From positions 2,298,001-2,362,000 of the forward strand of contig JAJNNQ010000137.1 of the NCBI GenBank assembly GCA_027886175.1: a stretch of DNA of 64,000 nt, written 5' to 3'. Origin of the DNA: Phylloscopus collybita (taxonomy: Eukaryota; Chordata; Aves; Passeriformes; Phylloscopidae). Below, in pieces: positions 1 to 11,591 of the stretch; position 1 is the stretch's first letter; each line of letters begins with the position of its first letter. The translations under genes were made by a program, and so were the position numbers. The notes under the pieces were generated by a model. It had not been told where the DNA came from. It searched no databases and saw only the letters and a program-made list of their open reading frames with translations.

Positions 1-562
1 GCAGAATGTGGGAACCCCTTTTGGGAGCCCCTGATTAGAGGTGATCTTTCTTCTCCAAAAGTCTGGTACCAGGGTTAAGAAGATAAATGAGACTCGCAGC
101 TTCGGTCCTCAGAGCTGTTTATTCTATTTTTTATCTGAAGTTCTGCGTGCTGCTGAAACCTGGCTTTAAATTAACTTTTAAAATGTACTATGTTTACAAA
201 TTTGTGCCAACAATCACTACCTATTCTAAACACGCAACCTCTGTGTCAAACCCATTCTATCAATGTCTCTGTGCCACTGTCACAGCAGAAAAAGGAAGAG
301 GAAGAAGATTAGACCCCACCCAAAATTCTCCATCTTGCTCTCATCTGTCTCTATCCCAAAAACCCAAAACTACAAATTTTCACCCTGTGACAAACGAAAC
401 CACTATTTATTTCAAACCTTTGTTGCTTTCAACTCATCTCTGAGTGTTGGAAGTTTTTTCCATGGACCAAGGTGAAAGGCAGGGCTTTCCTGGGGTCCCA
501 GCTGGGGTCTCAGACTCCCCAGGACAGCACGAGGGATTTTCCACGTGCCCTGGACTCCAACA
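1..562. other. Unassigned non-coding stretch
   Basis: I see no gene, RNA or repeat that I can name here. Short open frames are present on both strands but have no recognisable domain and no codon pattern suggesting selection. Confidence 0.5.
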
Positions 563-816
563 GGATTGGAAGGAACCTTAAAGATCATCCAGTTCCACCC
601 CCTGCCATGGGCAGGGACACCTTCCACTATCTCAGGTTGCTCCAAATTCCATCCAGCCTGCCCTTGGACAGTTCCAGGGATGAGGAGTCCACAGCATCTC
701 TGGGCAACCTGTTCCATTGCCTCACTACACTTACAGTAAATATATTCTCCCTAACAGCTAATCTAAACCTACCCTCCCTCAGCTGAAATGACCTCAGAGT
801 CATTTCCCCTTCTTGA
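563..816 (-). mobile_element. CR1 LINE 3'-end fragment
   Basis: Read on the minus strand, this carries the usual order of the CR1 3' region: the block before the clipped-consensus stretch, then the grouped words meaning 'cagagatgctgtggactcc', the 'ggaaggtgtccctgcccatg' box at about 600-620, and the 'gatctttaag' box near 585. It is 5'-truncated, as most avian CR1 copies are, and the final octamer repeat is missing. It carries no intact reading frame. The assignment comes from motif order and similarity to the other CR1 fragments in this window. Confidence 0.88.
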
Positions 817-2314
817 GATGCCCCCAACAAAGAAAACCCCCTTCACCCACAGTCCTGCCACCCTCAATCAGACCCTGGCCCAAAAGAACCAGGATTTCTG
901 GTTGGTTCCACTGCCTCTGAAAGAGTCCGAGGGCAACCAGCTCAGCTTTCGCTGGCTAATCATCCAAATCCCATCTGGAGTGACAGTGTGGTTCTGCTTT
1001 CCTCACAGTTTAAAAGGTCCCTGTAATCTCCAGGAATAGCAGCAGTAGTTGTTGGCTTTTGCTGATAACCCAGCCATGTATTATTTTCTCCCGACACCAG
1101 CACAGTTTGTTTGGTTTCCCTCATACAGGACTCTTTAATCTTTGCTTTGACCTTAAAAGACCTGCCTGTGTTAGCCCATGAAATCAGCTTAACAACTTCC
1201 CCATCCTTTCGCTCCTGCTTTATGAAAATAATTTCCCCATTGGTTCCACTTTCCTCCTTCCTCCCCTCAATTTCGCGTTCATTGTTGTTGTTGTTGTTAT
1301 TGGTTATTTCTCTTTCTCACCCTGGTCCCCTGCAATTCCAGTTCCCTGCAGAAAAATTACAGATTGCAGTAATAATTAGTTGGTAGTGTTATCTGCTTCT
1401 GCCCCTCTAATGGCTCTCAGAATAAAGCTGTCACCTAGCACTGACCGTCTCATGTAATCAGAATAATATAAAAATAACCTTCCTCAGCACTTCCAGAGGT
1501 TTTCTTGCTTTGTTGCCTTAATTGTGTTTGTTAATCAGAAAACACAATTAATTTCCCCGTTTCTGCAATCCTGTTTATTTGGCTATTTCTTACCACTTTT
1601 CTGCTAAAAAAACCATCATCAGTCTGGGGGCAGGGAGCTCCAAGAGTCTGGATCTGTTTGCTCATTTAAAACCAGCTTTTGCCAAGTTTCGCCAGTTATC
1701 CAGGTTTCATTCTATGATTTAAACCTATTTTGAATTTGAATTTGTGTGGGACTGCACCATTTTAAAAATCATCCCTTGGAGTCTGTTCTCACATCTTCCT
1801 GTGTCACCTGCAGCCCTGCTGTCCTCAGCTGCACCCTGACCCTGACTGGTGCTTGGTGACATCCCCTGAGTTCCCCAAATCACTGCAGTGATCACTTGGG
1901 AGCCTTGGTCTGGATTTTCAAGCAGCTGCTGATGCCAGTGGGAAGCAATTTGGGGAAATTCTGGGTCTTTTGAGTGCAAAATAGGTTCCTGTGAGGATAA
2001 AATGGGCTTCCTGTGGGTGCTGGGTAACACAAGGTTCTGTGAGCATCAATCCTTCCAGGAGAGGTTGCCTGAAAGCCAAACCAATGCTCAGAGTTGTGTC
2101 TGCTTGCAGGAAATTTGGATCAAGTGTTGGAAACACAGGAGCAAATCCTACTGTGAGCAAAGGAAGTGTCCCAGTCCCACTACAGAAGAGCCATGGAGAT
2201 GGTCCATGAGCATTCCAGAAAAAAAAAAAAAAAAAAGATTCAAAAATCCTCTTCTGCAAGACCATCACAGAGGGAACAACTCAGAGGAACTGAGCAGCTG
2301 TTCCTCCTCACACC
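817..2314. other. Unassigned AT-rich non-coding stretch
   Basis: No gene or named repeat is visible. Minor features are a (TTG)5 run at 1282-1296 and an 18-nt A run at 2219-2236. The rest reads as unique intergenic or intronic DNA. Confidence 0.5.
2219..2236 (+). repeat. Poly-A run (18 nt)
   Basis: An uninterrupted run of 18 A. No recognisable retrocopy lies directly upstream, so it may be a simple homopolymer rather than a retroposon tail. Confidence 0.9.
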
Positions 2315-2616
2315 TGTTACCCTGTTCTTCTGAAGTTTTTCTAAAGTTCTTTCAGCCTTCTGATGTTTTACTTTTTGTGGTGGAGTTTCTCACGCACTTT
2401 TCATATAAATAATGATTGTTTTGCATTCCTTTCTGGAGGAGGAGAGAATTGATGGACTGTTGGTTTGACCAGTGTGGTTGGAGAGGACAATTTTCTTCCC
2501 CCAATCCATGGTCACTGTTGGAATTCTATAAATATCAAAGTCTGTAAATAAACTGCCCCCTTTTTTTGCCTTGGACATCCCAGTGTGTGAGTCACTTGTA
2601 GGAACTGGGGCAGACA
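2315..2616 (+). mobile_element. Degraded solo LTR, group A (shared with 49.4 and 42.8 kb)
   Basis: It begins with TGTTACCCT and shares blocks in the same order with the LTR at 49396: 'cagccttctgatgttttta'-like at about 2354, 'ggtttgaccagtgtggttgg' at about 2464, a TATA box (TATAAATA, 2527-2534) and a polyadenylation signal (AATAAA, 2547-2552). This is the U3-R-U5 order of a retroviral LTR on the plus strand. The 3' end is uncertain; I stop at 'cagaca', but no TSD flanks that choice. No internal retroviral gene is seen. Solo LTRs arise by recombination between the two LTRs of a provirus. Confidence 0.72.
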
Positions 2617-5600
2617 GTGATGAGTCTGGAGTCAAGGCTGCTCTTGGAGCAGTGGTTCATTGCACAGGGCCTGGGTGGAGGGGCCCTGCTGAGAGCTGCC
2701 AGCTGCAACTCAGAGCAGCCCTGAGAGAGAAGAAGAAGAGAGCAAGAGCAAGAGAGTGAAGTAAGAGAGCTGAAGAGGAGGAGTAAGAGCAGAGCTGAAG
2801 AGAAGTAAGAGAGCAAAGTTTCCCATTACAATACATTAAATCTTCTATACTGAGTATTCTAACTTACACCAACCAATCTAGTACAAGATACAAATCCTAT
2901 AGCATTTACATACAGCCTATAAGAATCATTACATTACCATGCTGTGTTATATTTTAAACCCTAAAAACTACTCTTTGGACCCCTTCTGCCAAGCTAGTAG
3001 GGTCTGCTCTGACCCTTGGACTTTTGGTAAGGAGAAGGGCATTGTTTAATCAAAAGGGGATCACCTTCAGCCAGCCACACTATTGTTTTCCAGTTGTCCA
3101 GTAACTAAGGCTTTAGACATCCAAGCTTGCTTGCAAATCTATTTCACTTACAGGTTTCATTTTCTCAAAACCTAAGCAGCCATATTTATAAAGTTTTCCT
3201 TTTTCATCTTCCCCAGCAGTCACTCATTTGTGTCTCATTGCAATACACACTCAGAGTGGTGGGAGCACATTCCAGGGCTACCCACAAAGTCCTTGCTTAA
3301 AATTCTCTGCTCCAGCAGAGATTGATGCTGGGAAAACACCTGAATCCAGGGGCATTCTGGGAGCAGGACTCTGGGAATTTCTTCCTGTAAAATAGCTGGG
3401 CTGCACAGCTCAGCTGTCAGAGGTGAGACCTATTCCAGGAAACCACTTCTGAACAATCCGCTGAGCGAAACACCAGCAGGGATTGCTTCAAATTCAAAGG
3501 AGCTGCAATCAACTGATGGGCAAATTATTATTCCCTGCCACAATTATCCACCTGGTTTCTGTTACAGCCCCTACCAGCTTTAAAAGTCAACATCCCTCTT
3601 TCCTGGTGCTAAACCTGCAAGGAAAGAGAAAGATCAGGGAACGGAGAAAATGGACTGGAAAAGAAAATAGGGGCAATTTGAGCAGGGACAGAACATCTGT
3701 TGGGGCAGGGTGTTGTGTGTAGGGCAGGGCAGCAGTGTTCCAGAATGATGCTTGAAAGCTGTCACAGACCTCAGGGTAAATTTCTGGAAGATACAGGATG
3801 AAATCCTTGGGCTAAAGTTGTTACTCTTGAGACAGCACATGGCAGCTTTCAGCAAAAGCTGTGCTCCTCCCAAAAAAAATGTGGGGTGATGGGAGAGTCT
3901 GGAAAGGCCACAAAAGGGCCCAGAAAATAAATCTTGCTGGGAAAGTCAGAGCTGCTCAGCAGAAAGGAGACAGGACTGAGAGGTAGTTTGAGAATGGCCT
4001 TCAACAGGCAAAAAAATCCTTCATTATCAAAGCAACACTGCCCATGTGCAGCCTGCTTATACACACAATAATGAGCCTAAATGGCAAAGAGAGACATGCA
4101 GGGCAGAAATTGGGGGAATATTTAATGCTCAAGAAAATGCCTTTGACAGGTGTAGAGATCTCCTCCTTGAAGGTTAATGAAAGCAGGTACAGAAACCAGG
4201 AGAGGCTGGGCTCTGTCCTGGGACAGAGGAATAGACAAAATGAAAAAAAACCTCTGGGTTTTTTGGGTTGTCTTCAGGCTTCTACTGGCCCATAACCTAC
4301 ACCAGGTGACATGGGCTCACCAGTGAATGAGCACAAAGATTTCAGGAGTACAAGACTCCAAAAGTCCAAGAGTCCAAAAGGTTGGAACCATGGAACTGAT
4401 GGAGCAGTAAAATCCAAGTCGTAGATGTGTAAAACTCCTGTCTCTTCCAGAAAATTTTGCAAAACTTTTGCTCAGATCAGCAGCAGCCTTACCCAGAGTC
4501 CCTACTTAACCTGTGAGAGGGAAACCAAATCCATAGTCTAGGATGATGCTTTCTTGTACCCAAAGGTTGTCACCCAGTGATAATTCTCCCAGTTTCTCCT
4601 GGAAGCCATCCTAACTCACCTTCCCTGCTCATTATTTTCCAGCCTCACAGTCTCAGGGCAAAGATAACATCCCGGAAATCAGCTTCAGGTTGTAATTACA
4701 ATATATATTGGTTTACAAATTCAATTGTTTAGCAGGGCAGGCTGCAGTCAACATTCATGGGAAGAGGAGGAAAGGAATCAGATTAGAAATCAGGTGGAAC
4801 AAAAGAAGCTTGGAATGAGAACACGAGGGAAAAGGAGGAGGTCAGCACAGAAAGAGAGATACCACACATTGGTCATTTAATACTAAGGTCAAATTTACAC
4901 TTGTCTGACTGTGAAAACTGAGTGGGTGTTTAAAAAAATTTAAAAATTAAAAAATAAAAAGGTCAAAGAAAAGATTACTGAGTTTAGATACATAATTTTT
5001 CCCATAAAACTAAGTGACAAGGGTTTTTTTAAGCTGGTCTCCTATCAGCTTTAATCTGGAGACCAGAGCAGCACAGGGACTGAAAAAGAAAACAGGGCCA
5101 AGTATAGGATACCAGTGTAGGGAGATGGTCTTATACAGAAAAGCAGACTAGATTTTGTTGGAATTTTTTTCTCCTTTTTTTCAGGATCAGGGTCTTTTTT
5201 AGAGCTGGGCTGGGATCATCTAAACTGAATGGACATTTGCCTTCTCTTCTGGGCTGTCAGTAACTCAGCAGACAGTCAATCTGAGGTGGATGCCCTGGCT
5301 GGTTGACCAGCCTCAGCCCCCTGGTGAGGAAGCACAAATTGCTATTAAAGGTAACATGCACAGGCTGGCAGGCTGGGTGTGTCTGTAACAGCTGGATTTT
5401 GGCAGGTGGCTTGTTAAACCACTCCAAATGCAGAGGGAGAAGTGCTAGTGAGCAGCTGCAGCCCACTGGAAGACGCTGTGCAAATCCGCAGGAAGCGCTG
5501 GCAAACAGCTGGAACACGCCAGATTTCCCATTTTTTGTGTCTGCTTGATGAGGTGGTTTGCACCAGTCCTGTCCTCCTGCTCAGCAGTCAGTTTGACAGA

Positions 5601-5828
5601 CACAGAAAAACACATCTTCATCTTGTCAGCTCCATCACCTCCCTGCACTGGAGCTTCTTTCACCATCTCCTGTGTCTGTGCCACAGTGCAGTCTTGAGAG
5701 CAGGGTGTTAATGCTCATCCGAGGCCAGCACACCTGGGCATGGTGAGGCAGAGATTAAATTCTTCTCTTCTTAAGGACCTGTGGAAAAAAGTTTGATCTA
5801 AATAGTTAAATTTTGCCATTTGCAAAAT
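2617..5828. other. Unassigned stretch, possibly with old retroelement DNA near 2.8-3.2 kb
   Basis: A purine-rich, GAG/AAG-rich stretch lies at about 2725-2815. The AT-rich block at about 2820-3210 looks like interspersed repeat DNA, with a TATAAATA-like word on the minus strand near 3187. It has no second copy in the window and I cannot classify it. From 3.2 to 5.8 kb I see no gene or named repeat. The A-rich segment at 4930-4975 is simple-sequence-like. Confidence 0.4.
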
Positions 5829-6055
5829 GCTGGAGGATGGAGGAACCTCTGGAGATTGTCTGGCCAAATCCTGTTGTTCAAGTAGGAAGAGTTCAGCCAA
5901 GTTCAGGTCTGTGTCCAATTGGATTTTGAATATTTCCATGAATGGAGAATCCACAGCTTCTCCAGGCAACCCATAACAGTGTTGGATCACCCTCTCCATT
6001 AAAAAAAAAAAAAAAGTTTTCTTTTTATGTTTAAACAGAATTTCCTTTGTCTCAT
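5829..6055 (-). mobile_element. Older CR1 fragment with an expanded internal A run
   Basis: The minus strand matches an older type of CR1 3' region: a 'catggaaatattcaaaatcc' block at about 5923-5942, the words for the retained 'ggttgcctggagaagctgtg' box at about 5957-5975, then sequence like the CR1 segment upstream of it up to about 6055. The 15-nt A run at 6001-6015 sits where CR1 normally has a short A run, so it appears to have expanded within the element. The 3' terminus is missing. Confidence 0.72.
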
Positions 6056-6249
6056 GGGAGCTTGACCACTCCCCAAAATCCTTGTTGTGAAACCCTCAGA
6101 GAAAAGAGCCTGTCAGACATCTCAGGCTGAGCTGCAGAAATGTCCTATTTCAGCTCAGAAGGACCAGATTTGCAGCCCAAGAAGAGGCAAATATTACAAG
6201 TCCCATCCCCACATGAGACTTTTCTTTCCTGCCTACATAAGTGCAAAAG

Positions 6250-6290
<41 letters not shown>

Positions 6291-6805
6291 TCCAGGGACA
6301 TTGTAAAATAAACTGGCTGATAGGACATGGAGATTTCTGATGATTGCTTCAGCTGCAGCTATCCTGCCTTAAATATTGCATTTAAGTCTATTCCATAGAT
6401 GACCTTTTAAAGGGAGAGTCTAAAAGAGATGGCGTGGAGCTGATTTTAAGTTTTCTCTTCAACGCTTCTGACCAAAACATAACCACGGTAGGAGGCGCGT
6501 GAAAATGCGTCTGAATTTTCACCTGCCAGCCTCAGGAAAAGCCTCACCCTGATGCTAAAAAGCATCTAAAAAGCACTAATCCTGCAGTAATTTGCATGCA
6601 GGGGCTCTCCCAGGCTCTGTGTGAGTTTTGTGCGTGCTCAGTCTCGTGTTGGTGCCCCAGCCAGCAGCCGTGGATCCCTCTGCCCTTTGGCAGATGGCAC
6701 TGAAACCTCCCAGTCCCATGGCAGGAGCCAGGATGTTGGAGTCAACAGCAGGTCTTTCCTTCGGGACTGCAGAACCAGACTTCTCTGCTTTCACAAATTT
6801 CACAG
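6056..6805. other. Unassigned stretch containing a long T run
   Basis: Apart from the T homopolymer at 6254-6289 I can name nothing here. A few CpG sites cluster near 6480-6510. Confidence 0.45.
6254..6289 (+). repeat. Poly-T run (36 nt)
   Basis: An uninterrupted run of about 36 T. On the minus strand it could be a poly-A tail, but no recognisable retrotransposed sequence precedes it in that direction. The exact length is likely to vary between individuals and to be prone to sequencing error. Confidence 0.92.
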
Positions 6806-7373
6806 TGTTGGGGAGGATGAAGTAGCTAGGCCCTGCAGAGATGATTTAATAGTAAAAGATTCTAAAAGTATGAAACCCACAAGAGGAATAGAATTAAAAG
6901 CAAAGTTTGAACTGTAAGTTGCTGGACAGGAAGAAGGTGATTAGACAGCTGAAAAGGACTTGGCTGAGTGAATCAGTGACACCCCTGCCAAGACAAAAGG
7001 ATGAATAAAAGGTTGGACCTTCTCAGGTATCAGGGATAAGGTGGGTTTCACAAGTTTTGGTATGTAGAGTAGTATTGTAATGTTGTAGTTCCCATAGGCT
7101 GTATGTAGATTCTGTAGGTTTTGTATCTTAAGGTGATTGGTTGATGCTCATTAGAATATTCACGATAGAAGGGGTTAAAATGGAATGTAACAAGGAGCTC
7201 GGCCTCTTTGGGCGCCTTCCCTTGGACCCTCTTGGACTCTTTGCACTGGATCCCTTGGACCCTTCCCCAGTCAGGCTGCCTCCCCACCACCAATAAAGCA
7301 CGTGTTCCAAAGAGTATCCTGGTCTTCAGATCATCTCTCTCGCCGTTCACAACCAGCGTGCTTTGTAATAACA
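6806..7373 (+). mobile_element. Probable solo LTR, group B
   Basis: The right part has LTR architecture: a CCAAT-like 'gattggttga' at about 7135, a polyadenylation signal (AATAAA, 7292-7297), then about 75 bases ending in '...gtaataaca'. The left edge TGTTGGGG at 6806 is the best match to the inverted end (TGTT/AACA) but is a guess. No TSD is visible and no second copy exists in the window. No retroviral gene remains next to it. Confidence 0.6.
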
Positions 7374-7866
7374 GAGCTAAAACCAAAGCAAATTAATTCC
7401 CAGTTCTAATCTGCTCCCTCACACGTCGGCACAGGGTTGGATTTCACCCAGACACTCGGAGTTGGAAACCTTCAAGTGACCCAGTTACAAGGTGCTTTAC
7501 AGCCCTGTGCAGGGGCTGAGAGGATGACCTCTCCCAGCTCATCTGCAGCACAAAGGGAGGGAGGGATCATCTGCTACATCAGCTCACGCACCTGGAAGGA
7601 ATGGACGGACTTCAGGGCACACAAAGCCTCCGTCAGATTTTTTTCCAGGCAATTAAAACCACCAGACAGGGAGCAGAACTCCTGTGGTGAGAGCATTGCT
7701 GGGAGAGTCCTCCATCCCTCTTTACCAGCTGAGTGAGGCTGATGAAGTGAAAGACCAGGCATGGGGAAAAGGAACTCTCTTGTCTTGGATAACAACATGT
7801 CCACAGGGGCAGGAGGAATGGCAGGATTGGTGGTTGGCAGCTGATGGCTGCTGAGCATCCTCTGAA
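7374..7866. other. Unassigned stretch
   Basis: No gene or named repeat seen between the LTR and the next CR1 fragment. Confidence 0.5.
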
Positions 7867-8060
7867 ATGATGAGGTCCTGGCACAGGGTGCCCAGGGAAG
7901 CTGTGGCTGCCCCTGGATCCCTGGAAGTGTCCAAGGCCAGGTGGGACAGGGCTTGGGAGCACCCTGGGATAGTGGAAGGTGTCCCTGTCCATGGCAGGTG
8001 CTGGGACTGGGTGATCATTAAGGTCCCTTCCACCCCAAACCAGTCTGTGATCCTATGATT
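7867..8060 (+). mobile_element. CR1 LINE 3'-end fragment
   Basis: The plus strand reads through the CR1 3' end in order: 'cctggcacagggtgcccagg', 'gctgtggctgcccctgga', 'gtgtccaaggccagg', 'ggaaggtgtccctgtccatg', 'ttaaggtcccttcca', finishing at 'gatcctatgatttt', a relic of the terminal octamer repeat. It is 5'-truncated, followed by a 13-nt T run at 8080-8092. It is non-coding. Confidence 0.93.
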
Positions 8061-8768
8061 TTAAGAACCTATTAAATGATTTTTTTTTTTTTCTCCAACC
8101 TGTTCTCATCACTCTGCTGGCCATCTCAGAACACCACAGTGGCAGCTGGCACTGATGGACACCCTTAGAGAGTGTCTTGGAAAAGTTCAAGGGCTGAAAA
8201 GTCTTTGGATGATAAACTGGAGAGAGAAGGTGGGGTAGTTCTGGGCAAGCTGATCAGGGCACTGCTGCTGTGGGCACAAACCTGAGCCTCTTTCTGCACA
8301 AACACTGACCTGGCACCTTTCAGTGGCCCTAAATGATTTACAGAACAGTTCTGCCTGGGAAACCTAAAAACCTGAGCAAGCCATATGCATTATTTATAGC
8401 AATTTCCTTGAGTTCCAGGTGCTCATCACAATTCATTTGCATCTCATTCAGCACAACTCAAGATAGCCAAAGGCTGTACAAGGGCTCGAATTCCAACCAC
8501 ATGCCAGGGCATCATGACCAACGTGACTCTGCAAACACCTGGAAAGGTCAGTGATGGTTTGCTCTCCCTGCATGTTCCTGCACTCCTTGCGAGCCCTGTC
8601 TGACCTCTCCTGTTCAAACACACGCCAGGAAAATGCTGATTTCTCTGGAAGATCTCTGCCTCGTTTATCCCAGCAGGGAGAAGAGAAGAAGCAAAGCCAC
8701 AGCACCTCAGCCATGCTGCAGCTTCTCTGCTGCTTTCAGGTGCTGTATCAAAGACCTTCAGAGGTGTC
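8061..8768. other. Unassigned stretch
   Basis: Contains the short T run at 8080-8092 and otherwise nothing I can name. Confidence 0.5.
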
Positions 8769-9215
8769 TGTCTGATGCCTTAAGTTTCAGCTTTCACATT
8801 TTTCAGATTCTGTGCTGCCTAGGTGTATTGTATTAAGTGTCAGTCAGCTCTCTTCACAGAGCAGGCAGAAAAAACAAATCCTTTTCCTGCTGGAGACCAA
8901 GGACAACGGTCACAAGTTTCGGGCCCAAAAAAGCACAAACAGCAGAGGGCTGAGGGGAGAGAAAAAGGAGGATGGAATTTCATAATCTGAAGCTGTAATT
9001 GGACAATTAAACCCCAATATGCAAAATGGACCAAAACATATAAAAGTGTGAGAGCTCGTGTGGACCAGGCATCCATTTTGTGACCATTTTGGGTCCATCT
9101 TGGGTGTTGCCCTGGTCAGGCTATTTTCCTGCCCAAGTTGTATCCTTAAAGGCCTTTTAATAAATATCTGCTTTATTCTCTAGCTCTGTCCAGTCTCTGT
9201 TCCAGGTATCATGTC
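8769..9215 (+). mobile_element. Solo LTR, group C, with 4-bp TSD
   Basis: The LTR spans 8773-9211 (439 bp). Its ends are inverted, TGATGCC and GGTATCA, and it is flanked by a direct 'tgtc' at 8769-8772 and 9212-9215. It holds a TATA box (TATAAAAG, 9039-9046) and a polyadenylation signal (AATAAA, 9159-9164), giving the plus strand as sense. A relative lies at 55234-55664 with shared blocks such as 'gaagctgtaattggacaat'. A 4-bp duplication fits gammaretrovirus-like (class I) integrases. There is no internal region, so it is a solo LTR. Confidence 0.9.
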
Positions 9216-9449
9216 AGGGAGGTGGATGATTTTATTGCAGGTCTGTTGCAGCCACGTGGTTTTTAGCCTGGTTCAAGTCACTCCAAATCCTGCAGCAGGT
9301 GAAGGCAGCTCAGCTCCCCATCAGCTCAGGACTGAGCCTTAGGTGGAGCCTGTTAACAACCACAACATGGAGAGAAAGGGTTTGTCTCATAACTCTGTAT
9401 AATCCCATTGCTCTGAGCAGCCACAGCAGAGTCAGTGAGTTCACACAAC
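9216..9449. other. Short unassigned spacer
   Basis: No named feature between the group C LTR and the next CR1 fragment. Confidence 0.45.
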
Positions 9450-9533
9450 CACAGAGCCACAGAACAGTTTGAGTTGAAAGAGACCTTAGAGATCATCCAG
9501 TTCCAAGCTCTCCTGGCCCCTGCCCTGGGCAGA
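9450..9533 (-). mobile_element. Short CR1 3'-terminal fragment
   Basis: Minus strand: 'gcccagggcagg' box, then 'ctggatgatctctaaggtct', then 'aactgttctgtggctctgtg', which is the CR1 3' terminus with its decayed octamer repeat. Only about 85 bases remain. Confidence 0.82.
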
Positions 9534-11237
9534 GTTGCTCTGTCTCAGTTTCTCTTAAATGCAGCTGATGCCATTTGTTTTCCCCCAAAGCAATGCCTGC
9601 AGGGTTTAACTGTGGTCTGAGGTGCTCAGCCCTCTGTCAGACGTGGAGTAAAGAGCAGAGCAGGACTCTCAGTGTTGTCTGAAGCAAGGTAAATTGGAGT
9701 CATTTCCTCTCATAATCTCATCATATTATCCAGATTTTCTCTTAATTTGCATGGCTGCAGATCCCAAATGACTCACAATGTGGTCCAGACCTCCCCAAGA
9801 CTGGTAGGCAGCACCTGCCCATGGCACAGCCCTTTGGACAACACATTCCTCTCCTGACACTTCCCAGCCTCCCAGATCATATTTTTTTTCATGCTTTGGA
9901 TTTGACCTCTTGCAGACTTACACAGCCAGACCAGGGCAATGGTTTCTGTGTATCCCTTGTGATCGAATTTGGTGTTTTTCTAACAATTCTGAGATGCCAC
10001 CTGACGCACACACCTTTCCCCCAACAGCCACCCACGTGCCTCCCCTCCAAAAAACAAGCACTGAATCACTGCTAATTGAAAATAAATTGGCTTTTAAGAA
10101 GACAGGAGACATCTGCATATGATGTTGTTTTATTATTACAATTAGGCAAATGAGGTTTTCAAGCAAACTTGAAATAAATCTGGGAGAATCTATGCCAGCA
10201 TTAAGTCAAACATAATAAAAAGCCATTTGCAGAGTTGGGGTGGTTTTTTTTGGTTGTGTTTTGTTTTGTTTTGTTTTGTTTTGTTTTGTTTTGTTTTGTT
10301 TTGTTTTGTTTTTAAGCAAAGTAAATCCATTCAGGGTTTTATTGGGACAGGAATGGTTGAGTGAGGTGATGTCTTCAAGAATCCAAGGAATTCAAAGCCC
10401 CTTGACAAAGCTGGGGATGGCAGGGGAAAATGATGAGCATTTTGCAGTGCTCATGGCTCTTTGGGAAGGAAAGCCCAGATGCAGGAAGCTCAAACTTCCT
10501 TCCTAAATTCCCTGTTTGTTTGAGATTCAGCCACTCAGCTTAAGCAAAGTGCTACAGAGGGAGCCATGGAGAGCCAGTCCATAAGGAATATTGGAAAAGG
10601 ACTTGTTGGGAATTGAGTTGGGCTGAATAAAGGCTTCAAATGTTTACAGGGAACTGGAGTTATTCTGTGAAAATGTCCCTGAAGGGCTGGAAACTTGCAA
10701 ATGCTGGTAGGAATTTAAAGCAACTGCATCTCCCAGCCAGAACTTGAGCCTGCACAGACACACACACACACACAGACAAACTCCAAATAAAATCAGAGAC
10801 AAACTCCAGATATTTGGCAGATCTCTGTGCAAATGACTGAAAAACATTCTAAATTTTATTATAACTGATCTCCCTGCAGTAGCATTTGTACTTTCCCATG
10901 CTGCATTACAGCCAGGGCCACACACAGCCCCAAAACTGCACTGAAGACCCCGGGGAGCTGCTGAGATTCCCAGGACAGATCAGGTCTGTTTTCCATACAC
11001 AAACCACCAGAACCACTCAAAAAGCAGGTGTCAGGGGTTAGCAGGAGCCAGGCACTCTGCCCTGTGTCTGCTGCACGTCAGCAAAGAGGCCTTTGCTTTG
11101 TCAGAGCCTGGATCTTTATTGGTGTTGATATCCCCATGACCTTGTGCGTGGAGAGACTTGGTGAAGGAGGGGGAATACTGGGAGTGTCCATGTCCCAGTC
11201 TGACAGCTCTGCATGGCCAAAGTGCCAAGCAGAAACA
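9534..11237. other. Unassigned stretch with simple repeats
   Basis: Holds the (GTTTT)11 repeat at 10258-10312 and a short CA run at 10756-10774. No gene or transposon is recognised in the rest. Confidence 0.5.
10258..10312 (+). repeat. (GTTTT)11 microsatellite
   Basis: Eleven perfect GTTTT units, preceded by a related T/G-rich lead-in from about 10242. On the minus strand this is (AAAAC)n, a common derivative of retroposon A tails, but no parent element is recognisable. Confidence 0.95.
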
Positions 11238-11550
11238 GAGAATCACAGGGAACTGGGTTGGAAGGGACCCTAAAGATCATCCAGTCCCACCCCTGCCATG
11301 GGCAGGGACACCTTCCACTACGCCAAGTTGTTCCAAGCCCCGTCCAGCCTGGCCTCAGACACTTCCAGGGATCCAGGGGCAGCCACAGCTGCTCTGGGCA
11401 ACCTGTGCCAGGGCCTCACCACCCTCACAGGGAAGAATTTCTTCTTAAAATCCAATCTAACCCTCCCCTCTGTCAGTTTAAAGCCATTCCCCTTGTCCTG
11501 TCCCTCCCTGCTCTTGTACATCACCCTCTGTTCTCCCTGTCTCTGCAGGA
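11238..11550 (-). mobile_element. CR1 LINE 3'-end fragment (first of a tandem pair)
   Basis: From the CR1 3' terminus ('...gtgattctc' on the minus strand, at 11238-11246) this runs through the 'ccatggcaggggtgggactg' box, the 'tgcccagagcagctgtggc' box near 11385-11405, and 'aagaaattcttccctgtgag' near 11427-11447, on to about 11550. A 233-codon open frame on the opposite strand is a chance by-product of the repeat and not a gene. Confidence 0.92.
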
Positions 11551-11591
11551 GCCACTCACTCCACCATGGCACAAACCCTCCCCTACTGCTC

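Noticed and set aside
8470..8500. tRNA-like T-arm word 'ggctcgaattccaac'
   Set aside because: No matching acceptor stem, D-arm or anticodon arm could be found around it.
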